Assembly (NCBI RefSeq): GCF_001514215.1
Contig: NZ_KQ948859.1
Coordinates: 192,165-256,164 of the forward strand
Reading direction: 5' to 3'
Source: Streptomyces bungoensis
GTDB taxonomy: Bacteria; Actinomycetota; Actinomycetes; Streptomycetales; Streptomycetaceae
DNA length: 64,000 nucleotides
The position numbers and the translations under genes are program-made. The notes below the pieces were generated by a model. That model was not told the origin of the DNA and searched no databases. It worked only from the letters and a program-made list of their open reading frames with translations. This document shows positions 41,463-49,712 of this stretch, piece after piece. Every line of letters begins with the position of its first letter. The stretch's first letter is position 1.

Positions 41463-43768
41463 GGGGTCGTCACCACTGCGGCCTGGGGGCGGATGGGGAG
41501 GCGGTTGACCGGCCGGCCGGTGGCGGCGCGGACGGCCGAGGCGATCGCGGCCGGGGAGGTCACCACGGGGACCGCGCTGACCGACTTGGCGCCGAAGGGG
41601 GCGACCACGTCCCGTTCCTCGACCAGTCTCACGATCCGGATGTCCGGCGCGTCCAGGGCGGTCGGCAGGGCGTATCCGGTCAGGTCGGGGTGGCGGATCA
41701 GGCCGCGCGGGGTGCGCAGGTTCTCGGTGAGGGCGATGCCGACGCCCTGGGTGACGCCGGCCTCGATGCGGGCGGCGAGCTGGCCCGGGTTGAGGACCCG
41801 GCCGACGTCCTGGGCGACGGCCAGCTCCACCACGCGGACCGAGCCGAGCTCGATGTCCACGTCCACCACCGCGCGGATGGCGCAGAAGGCCAGGCCGACG
41901 AAGGCGTCGCCCTGCCCCGCGGCGTCCAGGGGCTCGGTGGGGTGCGGGCGGCACTGGGCCGTGGCCCACAGCTCCTTGCCCTCCAGCGCCTCGGTGACGG
42001 TCGTCGAGAGCACGCCGTCGTACGAAGTGATCTTGCCGTCGGTGATCTGCAGCAGCTCGGTGGACATGCCGAACTTGTGCGCCAGGGGCTGCAGGAGCTG
42101 GGTGCGGACCATCTTGGCCGCGCGCTCCACCGCGCCGCCCGACACCCAGGTGTGGCGGCCGCGGCAGCCCGGGCCGGCCGGCGGCTGGTCGGTGTCGACG
42201 GGGACGACGTGCACCTCGTCGACGCCCAGGGTGTCCTGCACGATCTGCCGGGCCAGCGTGGTGAAGCCCTGCCCCGTCTCCACGGCCGCGCAGAGCACGG
42301 TCGCGACGCCGTCCTGGACCTTGACGGTCGCCGTGGACACCTCGTCGGCGCCCTCCGCGCCGAGCATGTGCACCATGCCCAGGCCGTAGCCGACGCCGCG
42401 GCGCACGGCCCCGGGCTCGCCCGCGCCCTCGGGGCCGCCGGGCAGCAGCCACTCGTCCTCGGGGGTGTCCTTGGGCAGCGGCGGGAGCGGGAAGTCCCGG
42501 ACCGCCTGGAGGAGTTCGGCGACCGGGGCCGGGCAGGTCACGGTCTGGCCGATGGGCAGGACGTCGCCGGTCGCGAGGACGTTGCGCAGGCGCACCTCGG
42601 CCGGGTCCAGGCCCAGTTTCCGCGCCAGCTTGTCCATCTGCGCCTCGTACGCGGCGCACACCTGCATGGCGCCCTCGCCGCGCACGTGGCCGGAGGGCGG
42701 GTTGTTGGTGCGGACCGCCCAGCCCTCGATGAAGGCGTGCGGGACGACGTACGGGCCGCACGCGAAGGAGACGGCGGCGGCGAGCGCGTCGGCGGAGGTG
42801 TCGGCGTAGGCGCCCGCGTCCAGCAGGATCTGCGCCTCGACCTTCACCAGCCGGCCCTCGGCGTCGGCGTGGTGGCGGTAGCGCAACAGGGTGGGGTGGC
42901 GGTGGGCGTGGCCGAGGAACGACTCCTCGCGGGTGGCCGTCAGCTTCACCGGGCAGCCGGTCTTCAGCGCGAGCAGGCCGAGCGGGAGCTGGAAGCCCTG
43001 GTCCTCGCGGTCGGCGGTGGCGCCGGGCACCCCGGTGACGACGATCTTCACCCGATCCGGCGACAGGCCGTAGCAGGCGGCGGCCGTGTTGCGGTCGGTG
43101 TGCGGGTCGGTGGAGGCCAGGTACAGCTCCACGCCGCCGTCGGGGCGGGGCACGGCGAGGCCGGCCTCGGCGCCGATGGGGGCCGGGTCCGCGCGGCCGA
43201 TGCGGTACTGGCCCTCGACGACGACCTCGCCGACCGCGTCCGGGTCGCCGTGGCGCAGCGGGATGTGCCGGATCAGGTTGCCGTCCGGGTGCAGCGGCTC
43301 CGCCTCGAAGGCCTGTTCGGGGTCGGTCACCGGGTCGAGCACCTCGTACTCGACGATGACGGCGGCGGCGGCCATCCGCGCGGTGTCGGGGTGGTCGGCG
43401 GCGACGGCGGCGATGGGCTCGCCGTGGTGGCGCACGACCTCGGAGGCGAACACCGGCCGGTCGGGCGTGCCGCGGCCGTGGCGGGAGGTGCCGGGCACGT
43501 CCTCGTGGGTGACGACGGCCCGGACGCCGGGCATCTCGCGCGCGTGGCTGGTGTCGATGGAGACGATGCGCGCGTGCGCGTGCGGGGAGCGCAGGACGGC
43601 CGCCCACAGCAGGCCCTCGGCCCACAGGTCGGCGGCGTACGGGAAGGTGCCCTCGGTCTTGGCGCGGGCGTCGGCGTGCGGGAGGGAGGCGCCGAGACCG
43701 TGCGGCACCTGCTCGGCGGCCGTCTCGGTGGCGTCCGCGGTGGTCGCGGTGGCGGCTTCGTTGCTCAC
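41459..43768 (-). CDS. Molybdenum hydroxylase large (Mo-cofactor) subunit
   Basis: A 769-aa subunit of the xanthine dehydrogenase/aldehyde oxidase family. The small ald_Xan_dh_C-type domain starts near residue 20 (GLGASLPHADARAKTEGTFPYAADL), then the cofactor domains: SGHVRGEGAMQVCAAYE, ETGQGFTTLARQIVQDTLGV and AGQGDAFVGLAFCAI. In place of the usual C-terminal GVGE that carries the catalytic Glu, the sequence is GAKSVSAVP, so the Glu is Ala. The substrate is therefore unclear. GTG 43768 overlaps the Fe-S subunit stop (GTGA). Automated annotation would call it xanthine dehydrogenase. Confidence 0.88.
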   Translation of the reverse strand: MSNEAATATTADATETAAEQVPHGLGASLPHADARAKTEGTFPYAADLWAEGLLWAAVLRSPHAHARIVSIDTSHAREMPGVRAVVTHEDVPGTSRHGRGTPDRPVFASEVVRHHGEPIAAVAADHPDTARMAAAAVIVEYEVLDPVTDPEQAFEAEPLHPDGNLIRHIPLRHGDPDAVGEVVVEGQYRIGRADPAPIGAEAGLAVPRPDGGVELYLASTDPHTDRNTAAACYGLSPDRVKIVVTGVPGATADREDQGFQLPLGLLALKTGCPVKLTATREESFLGHAHRHPTLLRYRHHADAEGRLVKVEAQILLDAGAYADTSADALAAAVSFACGPYVVPHAFIEGWAVRTNNPPSGHVRGEGAMQVCAAYEAQMDKLARKLGLDPAEVRLRNVLATGDVLPIGQTVTCPAPVAELLQAVRDFPLPPLPKDTPEDEWLLPGGPEGAGEPGAVRRGVGYGLGMVHMLGAEGADEVSTATVKVQDGVATVLCAAVETGQGFTTLARQIVQDTLGVDEVHVVPVDTDQPPAGPGCRGRHTWVSGGAVERAAKMVRTQLLQPLAHKFGMSTELLQITDGKITSYDGVLSTTVTEALEGKELWATAQCRPHPTEPLDAAGQGDAFVGLAFCAIRAVVDVDIELGSVRVVELAVAQDVGRVLNPGQLAARIEAGVTQGVGIALTENLRTPRGLIRHPDLTGYALPTALDAPDIRIVRLVEERDVVAPFGAKSVSAVPVVTSPAAIASAVRAATGRPVNRLPIRPQAAVVTTP

Positions 43769-45531
43769 GCCTGGCCTCCGTCCTGGCCGTGGTGCTGGTC
43801 GTGCGGTCCCGGTGTCCCGAAGGTGTGGGGACTGTCGAAGACCCCGTGTCCGTGGGTCGCGTGGGTGTCGAACGCCGACGGGTTGACGCCGCCGGCGCCC
43901 GGGCCCGCCTGGTGCGGGATGCGCGGCTCGTCGGTGTCCGTCCCGGCGTCGGCGCCGGTGTGCGCCTCGCGTTCGGCGACGACCTCCTGGACGGCCCGCA
44001 GGACGCCCCGGTAGCCGGAGCAGCGGCACAGGTTGCCGCACAGGGCCTGGCGGGTCTCCAGCTCGGTCGGCGCGGGGTTGCCCTCCAGCAGGTCGTGCAG
44101 GGTCATCGCCATGCCGGGCACGCAGAAGCCGCACTGCACGGCGCCGCACCGGGCGAGGGCGCGCTGCACGTCGGAGGGCTGCCCGTCGACGGCCAGGCCC
44201 TCGACGGTGCGGACCTCGCTGCCGGCCGCGGTGACCGCCGGGACCAGGCAGGAGGCGACGAGGCGGCCGTCGACCTGGACGTTGCAGGCGCCGCACTCGC
44301 CCTGCGAGCAGCCGTCCTTGGCGCCCGCGAGCCCGAGCCGCTCCCGCAGGACGTACAGCAGGGACTCGCCGATCCAGGCGTCGGTGACGGGGCGGTCGGC
44401 GCCGTTGACGCGCAGCACGTAGGAGGCGAGGGGGTGTTCGTCGTGAGGGGGGAGCGGGGCGGGGTCCTCGGGGTCCGGTGCGTCGGCCGGCGTCTCGTGG
44501 GCCGCCGTCGCGTGGTCCTCGCCGGCGCGGGTCGCGGGGTCCTCGGGATCCGCGGCGTCGGGCGCGTCCTCGGATCCCGCCGGTTCCGCCGGGCCGTCGG
44601 TGGCCGCCGGGTCGGCGGTGGGGGGTGCGTCGGCCGTGACGGGCGGCTGCGCGGCCTCGTGCGCCGGGCCGGTCCCGGTGGCCGGGCCGTGGTCCGCCGG
44701 GCCGCCGGCGGGGCCCTCGGCGGCCTGCGCGGGGTCGCTGTCGTCGGCGGTACCCGCGGGGGTACCTCCCGTCTCGGGTCCGGCCTCCTCGGGGCCGCGT
44801 CCGGAGGCGGTGGCGCCGTCCTCGGCCGGATCCGCCGGACCCGCGCCGTCCGCGGGGCTCCCGGCGTACAGGCCGTCGGGGGCGCCGGGTGCTGTGCCGG
44901 CCGGGTCGGCGGGGTGGCCGGGCGGGGCCGCCGCGAAGGGGTGGTCCCGCCGCGGTTCCGGCCGCGCCGGCTCCTGCTCCGGCCGGCCCCAGGGCTGTCC
45001 CGGCGGCTCCGTCGCCCACGGGGCGGAGGCGCCGCCGGGGAGCGTGGCGGGCGGGGTGCCGCCCCACTGCTCGACCAGCGCCGACGTCGTGAACTCGCCC
45101 GACTCGTCCGGCAGGTCGCCGCCGGCGACCGGGATCGACCACTGGCCGGTGACGTCGTGTCCGGGGGCGGGCGGGGCCGCGGGCTCCTCGAAGGTCCACT
45201 GCTGCGTGGCCGCGGGCTGGTACGTGAACCGGTCGCCGCCCGCCGGGCCCGGGGGCACGGCGTTGGGGTCGGGCCACTGCTCGCCGCCGCCCGGCGCCGC
45301 CCAGGCGCCGCCGCCGTCGGGTTCGCCCGCGCCGGGGGCCGGCGTTATCCGCGGCGGCACGTAGCCGTGGCCGGGCGCGGCCAGGGGGCTGTCACCGGAG
45401 AGCAGGGCGTCGATGCCCCCCTCGGGGAGCTTGACGAAGGCGGTGGCGCCGTCGTCGTAGTCGCCCTGGGGCAGCGGGTCCCAGCGGCCGCCGCCCTGGG
45501 GGGTGCCCTCTCCGTGCTGGTCGTCGGTCAC
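43765..45531 (-). CDS. 2Fe-2S subunit of the Mo hydroxylase with long N-terminal extension
   Basis: A 588-aa protein. The usual 2Fe-2S subunit is only the last 180-200 residues: ferredoxin-type cluster CSQGECGACNVQVDG...C and the four-Cys cluster CGAVQCGFC...CGNLCRCSG; all eight Cys are present. Residues 1 to about 375 are a disordered Pro/Ala/Gly/Glu-rich extension with short conserved-looking pieces near the start (GATAFVKLPEGGIDALLSG). GTG 45531 overlaps the FAD-subunit stop. It transfers electrons from the Mo centre to FAD. Extension function unknown. Confidence 0.88.
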   Translation of the reverse strand: MTDDQHGEGTPQGGGRWDPLPQGDYDDGATAFVKLPEGGIDALLSGDSPLAAPGHGYVPPRITPAPGAGEPDGGGAWAAPGGGEQWPDPNAVPPGPAGGDRFTYQPAATQQWTFEEPAAPPAPGHDVTGQWSIPVAGGDLPDESGEFTTSALVEQWGGTPPATLPGGASAPWATEPPGQPWGRPEQEPARPEPRRDHPFAAAPPGHPADPAGTAPGAPDGLYAGSPADGAGPADPAEDGATASGRGPEEAGPETGGTPAGTADDSDPAQAAEGPAGGPADHGPATGTGPAHEAAQPPVTADAPPTADPAATDGPAEPAGSEDAPDAADPEDPATRAGEDHATAAHETPADAPDPEDPAPLPPHDEHPLASYVLRVNGADRPVTDAWIGESLLYVLRERLGLAGAKDGCSQGECGACNVQVDGRLVASCLVPAVTAAGSEVRTVEGLAVDGQPSDVQRALARCGAVQCGFCVPGMAMTLHDLLEGNPAPTELETRQALCGNLCRCSGYRGVLRAVQEVVAEREAHTGADAGTDTDEPRIPHQAGPGAGGVNPSAFDTHATHGHGVFDSPHTFGTPGPHDQHHGQDGGQA

Positions 45532-46448
45532 GACAGCGCCCTCCCCAGTGCTCGTCGGGCCAGCGCGGCGACGGTGCGCCGCAGGTGCAGTACGGCGGGC
45601 GGGAGCGGGACGACGGAGCCGTCCGGCTCGGGTACCGGGTCGGGGATGCAGGCCGCGGCCACGTACTCACCGAAGGCCTGCAGGGCCTCCGGGACCAGCG
45701 CGCGGTCGTTGTCCCAGTCGATGAGCTGCGCGACCCACTGCTCGGCGTCCAGCGGGCGCAGCGGCATCGGCGCTATGGCGCCGACGGCGCACCGCACCCC
45801 GCGCCGGGCCGGGTCGAGGACGACGGCCACGGAGGCCGCCGCGCGGCCCGGGCCGGTGCGGCCGGTCGCCTTCAGGAAGACCTGCGGGGCGTGCAGCAGC
45901 GGCACGCGCACGAAGCCGATGAGTTCGCCGCCGCGCAGCATCTCCACGCCGGCCAGCAGGTGGGAGACCGGGATCTCCCGGCGGGCTCCGCCCTGGCCCG
46001 CGATGATCAGCGTCGCCTCCAGGGCGGCCAGCACCGGCAGCGCGTCCCCGGTGGGGGCGGCGGAGGCGATGTTGCCGCCCAGGGTGCCCGCGTTGCGGAT
46101 GTGCGGCGGGCCCGCGGCGCGCGCGGCGGCGGCCAGCGCCGGGATCAGGGCCGCGAAGTCGGGGCGGCCCATGCGCGCGTGCGTGAGGCCCGCGCCGAGC
46201 AGCGCGTGGCCGTCCTGGTACTGCCAGCCGCGGATCTCGCTGATCCGCCCGAGGCCGACCAGGGCGGCGGGCCTGAGCTGGCCGGAGTTGACGGCGGCCA
46301 TGAGGTCGGTGCCGCCCGCCACCGGGACGGCGGCCGGCATGGCGGTGAGGGCCGCCACGGCCTCGTCCAGTGTCGTGGGCAGCGTGACGGCCTGCGCCGC
46401 CTGCGGTGCGTGCGTGGTCAAACCGGCTGCCCCTTCCCGCTGCCCCAC
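45528..46448 (-). CDS. FAD-binding subunit of the Mo hydroxylase
   Basis: A 306-aa subunit. VPVAGGTDLMAAVNSGQLRPAALVGL and GPPHIRNAGTLGGNIASAAPTGDALPVLAALEA are the two FAD-binding motifs of the PCMH-type domain; the CO-dehydrogenase-flavoprotein C-terminal domain follows. It is the first gene of the four-gene coupled operon FAD, Fe-S, Mo, membrane peptide. GTG 46448 is taken as start with AGGTGGG nearby; TTG 46421 (MTTHAPQAAQ) with AAGGGG is a good alternative. Confidence 0.88.
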   Translation of the reverse strand: MGQREGAAGLTTHAPQAAQAVTLPTTLDEAVAALTAMPAAVPVAGGTDLMAAVNSGQLRPAALVGLGRISEIRGWQYQDGHALLGAGLTHARMGRPDFAALIPALAAAARAAGPPHIRNAGTLGGNIASAAPTGDALPVLAALEATLIIAGQGGARREIPVSHLLAGVEMLRGGELIGFVRVPLLHAPQVFLKATGRTGPGRAAASVAVVLDPARRGVRCAVGAIAPMPLRPLDAEQWVAQLIDWDNDRALVPEALQAFGEYVAAACIPDPVPEPDGSVVPLPPAVLHLRRTVAALARRALGRALS

Positions 46449-46679
46449 CTGGTCCCACCTGTGTGGCCGTACGGTACGTGCTCACAGGGCGGACGTGGCA
46501 ACTCTGGCACATCTTCGCAAGGGGCGGACGCGGGGGTCCGCTAGGAGGCATTCGTCCACCTCATCGGGGAGATGGTCCTATTTTGTGCGCCCCAGCCGAT
46601 GCATCCGATTAACCCTCCCCAGTGACCATTGGAGGCATTTTTCAGCTTTTCTTACCGGCCTTTTTCCACCGGTCCTTCC

Positions 46680-48350
46680 CTACCGGTTCGGGGGTGGCCC
46701 CTCGATCGGGCGGCCGGGCACACCGGGCCGCCGCTGCCACGGCCGGGGACCGGCGGGCGGCCGGTAGGCGACACCGAGGGCGTCAAGTCGCCGGTAGTGG
46801 GCGGCCATCCGGCGCTCGAAGTCCGCGAAGTCCCGCTCCGCCGGGGCGGGCAGCCGGCTCCAGGCGACCTCGGCCAGGGCGGCGAGCCGGGGGAAGGCCT
46901 GGTAGTCCACGCGCGCGGCGTCCTCCATCACCTCGGTCCACAGGTTGGCCTGCGTGCCCAGGACGTGCCGGGCCTCGCCGTCGGTGAGTTGGGGCGGAAC
47001 GGGCTCGAACCGGTAGACGTCCTCCAGGGTGCGCACCCAGCCGATCGGCACCGGCTCGTCCTCGCCCGGCGCCTGACGGTGGTCCAGGTACACGTACTGC
47101 TCCGGGCACATGACCACGTCGTGCCCCGCGCGCGCCGCGGCGACCCCGCCCTCGTACCCCCGCCAGGAGGAGACCGCGGCGCCCTCGGCGAGGCCGCCCT
47201 CCATGATCTCGTCCCAGCCGATGAGCCGGCGCCCGCGCGCGGAGAGCCACCGGCCGAAGTGGCCGACGAACCACGCCTGCAGCTCCTCCTCGCCGGCCAG
47301 CCCGAGTTCGGCGATGCGGGCCTGGGCCGCCGGCGAGGCGCGCCACTGGTCCTTGGGGCACTCGTCGCCGCCGATGTGGACGAACTGCGACGGGAAGAGT
47401 TCCAGAACCTCCTCGAACACCCCCTCGTAGAACCGCAGGGTGGTGTCGGTGGGGGCCAGTACGTTGGGGTTGATCCCCCAGTCGTCCCAGACGGAGAGGG
47501 CGGTGGTGTCGACGACGTCGGTGTTGCCGAGTTCCGGATAGGCGGCGATGGCGGCCTGCGAGTGGCCCGGTACGTCGATCTCCGGGACGACGGTGATGTG
47601 CCGCTCGGCGGCGTAGGCGACGATCTCGCGGACGTCGTCCTGGGTGTAGTGGCCCCCGTGCGGCCTGTGCTCCCACAGCGGCGAGGCGCGGTGGCCGAAT
47701 CTCGTCCGTGCCCGCCAGGAGCCGGCCTCGGTCAGCCGGGGATGGCGCCGGATCTCGACGCGCCAGCCCTGGTCGTCCGTCAGGTGCAGGTGCAGGACGT
47801 TGAGTTTGTGCGCGGCCATCAGGTCGAGGTAGCGCAGCACGCCGTCCTTGGGCATGAAGTGCCGGGCGACGTCGAGCAGGAGGCCGCGCCAGCGGAACCG
47901 GGGGGCGTCCTGGACGGTGACGGCCGGGATCTCCCACGCGGTCCGGCCGGTGACCGGGGCGCGCCGGAAGGCGTCGGGGCCGAGCAGCTGACGCAGGGTC
48001 TGGGCCCCCCAGAACAGGCCGGTCTCGCTCGCGCCGTCGATCGTGAGGAGACGGCCGTCGGCGGTCAGCCGGTAGCCCTCGTCGCTGCCGAGCTCACCGG
48101 CCAGCGCGGGCACGACGCGCAGCAGGACGCGCGAGCCGCTGTCGCGGTGCGGGGCGAGCGGCAGCCCGGTCGCCGCGCCCACGGTCGTCCGCAGCCAGCG
48201 CGCGACGCGCTCGGTGCCCCCGGTGGCGTCGATCCCGGTGTCCGCGTCGATGACGTGCGGGGCGCCGTCACCGGGCGGAGCGGGCGTGACGCGGACCGGC
48301 GCGGGGATCAGCGCTCCGTCGAGGTCCGGGAAGTGTTTGGTGTCGCTCAT
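46680..48350 (-). CDS. GH20 beta-N-acetylhexosaminidase
   Basis: A 556-aa glycosidase. Residues 15-140 are the GH20b domain; the catalytic TIM barrel begins PRFRWRGLLLDVARHFMPKDGVLRYLDLMAAHKLNVLHLHLTDDQGW in part, and the catalytic Asp-Glu pair is in HIGGDECPKDQW. It releases GlcNAc from chitin fragments or glycans. No signal peptide is visible, so it probably works on imported oligosaccharides. A dre-like box at 48451-48466 lies 101 nt upstream, placing it in the DasR regulon with nagF and nagE2. It is the last gene of its strand before the Mo-hydroxylase operon. Confidence 0.92.
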   Translation of the reverse strand: MSDTKHFPDLDGALIPAPVRVTPAPPGDGAPHVIDADTGIDATGGTERVARWLRTTVGAATGLPLAPHRDSGSRVLLRVVPALAGELGSDEGYRLTADGRLLTIDGASETGLFWGAQTLRQLLGPDAFRRAPVTGRTAWEIPAVTVQDAPRFRWRGLLLDVARHFMPKDGVLRYLDLMAAHKLNVLHLHLTDDQGWRVEIRRHPRLTEAGSWRARTRFGHRASPLWEHRPHGGHYTQDDVREIVAYAAERHITVVPEIDVPGHSQAAIAAYPELGNTDVVDTTALSVWDDWGINPNVLAPTDTTLRFYEGVFEEVLELFPSQFVHIGGDECPKDQWRASPAAQARIAELGLAGEEELQAWFVGHFGRWLSARGRRLIGWDEIMEGGLAEGAAVSSWRGYEGGVAAARAGHDVVMCPEQYVYLDHRQAPGEDEPVPIGWVRTLEDVYRFEPVPPQLTDGEARHVLGTQANLWTEVMEDAARVDYQAFPRLAALAEVAWSRLPAPAERDFADFERRMAAHYRRLDALGVAYRPPAGPRPWQRRPGVPGRPIEGPPPNR

Positions 48351-48450
48351 GCCGCCCGCCGCACCTCCGCGTCATGCGTCGCACCGCGTGCGACGGCTGC
48401 TTCCGCTGCGTACTGGCCGGCGAGCCTACGGATCCGCCGGGGCACCGACA

Positions 48451-48466
48451 AGAGGTCTGTACCTCT
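48451..48466. promoter_or_regulatory. DasR-like palindrome upstream of the GH20 gene
   Basis: AGAGGT-CTGT-ACCTCT is a perfect palindrome and keeps 11 of 16 dre-consensus positions, including the GGTCT...ACC core. It lies 101-116 nt upstream of the hexosaminidase start. Control by DasR is inferred from the target gene's function and the core. Confidence 0.6.
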
Positions 48467-48549
48467 CGGCGCCACCGGCACGGGCGGGCCCCCGGGCGCA
48501 CATCGGCGCACCCCGGGGGCCCGCGGGCGTTCGGGCGGGCGGACGAGCC

Positions 48550-48834
48550 CTACTTGTCGCCGTCCTTGCCGTCACCGTCGCCGCCGCTGCCCATGGAGTC
48601 GTAGATCTCCTTGCACATGGGGCAGACGGGGTACTTCTTCGGGTCGCGGCCCGGCACCCACACCTTGCCGCACAGCGCCACGACGGGGGTGCCGTCGAGG
48701 GCGCTCGCCATGATCTTGTCCTTCTGGACGTAGTGGGCGAAGCGCTCGTGGTCGCCGTCGCCGTGGGACACCTGTGGCGTCGGCTCTACGAGGGTCCCCG
48801 TACCAGTCCCGCGCTCGGGCTCGAGAGTGCTCAT
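48550..48834 (-). CDS. DUF3039 zinc-ribbon-like protein
   Basis: A 94-aa protein conserved in actinobacteria. The core is DHERFAHYVQKDKIMASALDGTPVVALCGKVWVPGRDPKKYPVCPMCKEIYDSM, with C-G and C-P-x-C pairs that look like a zinc ribbon. The ends are disordered (Gly/Asp-rich). Function unknown. It starts 29 nt after the yqgE stop and is probably cotranscribed with it; its own downstream region carries the promoter of the hexosaminidase. Confidence 0.85.
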   Translation of the reverse strand: MSTLEPERGTGTGTLVEPTPQVSHGDGDHERFAHYVQKDKIMASALDGTPVVALCGKVWVPGRDPKKYPVCPMCKEIYDSMGSGGDGDGKDGDK

Positions 48835-48863
48835 ACGCCCCAGAGTACTGAAGCCCCACCGCT

Positions 48864-49436
48864 TCAGTTGAGCGACGGGTCGTCCGGATACGTGGCCACC
48901 ATCGCCAGCTCGTTGCGCTGGCGCCGCAGCACCTCGCGCCACAGTCTCTCGGGCGCCGGGGAGGACACGTCCCCGGGCTCGGACTCGACGACGTACCAGG
49001 CGCCCTCCACCAGCTCGTCCTCCAGCTGACCGGGGCCCCAGCCGGCGTACCCGGCGAAGATCCTCAGCGATCCGAGGGCGGAGGCGAGCAGCTCCGGCGG
49101 CGCCTCCAGGTCGACCAGACCGATCGCGCCGTGCACCCGGCGCCAGCCGAGCGGGGCCAGGTCGCCGTTCGAGCCGCCCGGGATGACCGCGACGCCGAGC
49201 GCCGAGTCCAGCGACACCGGGCCGCCCTGGAAGACCACGCCGGGCTCGCCGGCGAGGTCGGCCCAGCCCTCCAGGATGTCGCCGACGTCCACGGGGGTGG
49301 GGCGGTTGAGGACGACACCGAGCGAGCCCTCCTCGTCGTGGTCGAGGAGGAGCACCACCGCGCGGTCGAAGTTCGGGTCCGCCAGGGCGGGGGTGGCCAC
49401 GAGCAGCCGCCCTGTGAGCGAGGACACCTCGGTCAT
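48864..49436 (-). CDS. YqgE/AlgH family protein
   Basis: A 190-aa protein of the UPF0301 family. LTGRLLVATPALADPNFDRAVVLLLDHDEEGSLGVVLNRPT and VFQGGPVSLDSALGVAVIPG are hallmark blocks, and FAGYAGWGPGQLEDELVEGAWYVV closes the domain. Function is not settled; it is widespread in bacteria. ATG 49436 is preferred; ATG 49445, three codons upstream, is the alternative. It lies divergent from murA with a 276-nt spacer, and DUF3039 follows on its strand. Confidence 0.88.
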   Translation of the reverse strand: MTEVSSLTGRLLVATPALADPNFDRAVVLLLDHDEEGSLGVVLNRPTPVDVGDILEGWADLAGEPGVVFQGGPVSLDSALGVAVIPGGSNGDLAPLGWRRVHGAIGLVDLEAPPELLASALGSLRIFAGYAGWGPGQLEDELVEGAWYVVESEPGDVSSPAPERLWREVLRRQRNELAMVATYPDDPSLN

Positions 49437-49712
49437 GCCAGACATGATCCCGCATCTTCCCCCGGCGTGGGGAGCCAATCGGGGTCCGGGAGTGAACGCA
49501 GGCCAGGGAGCACGGAAGCGGGCCCGGCGCACGACCCGCCCGGTGACGGCCCGTGGCCGCCGGGGAACGGTTCGTGTTGTGACACAGCCATGACGCGACT
49601 GGGTGGTGCTCGGGCTTACGGCAGGGGGGTGATCGGCGATTACCCTGTCTCTCCGGCCCCTGCGCAAAGTTGACCGGCCGGCCCCTGCCCGACTCATCGG
49701 AACGCGAGATAC

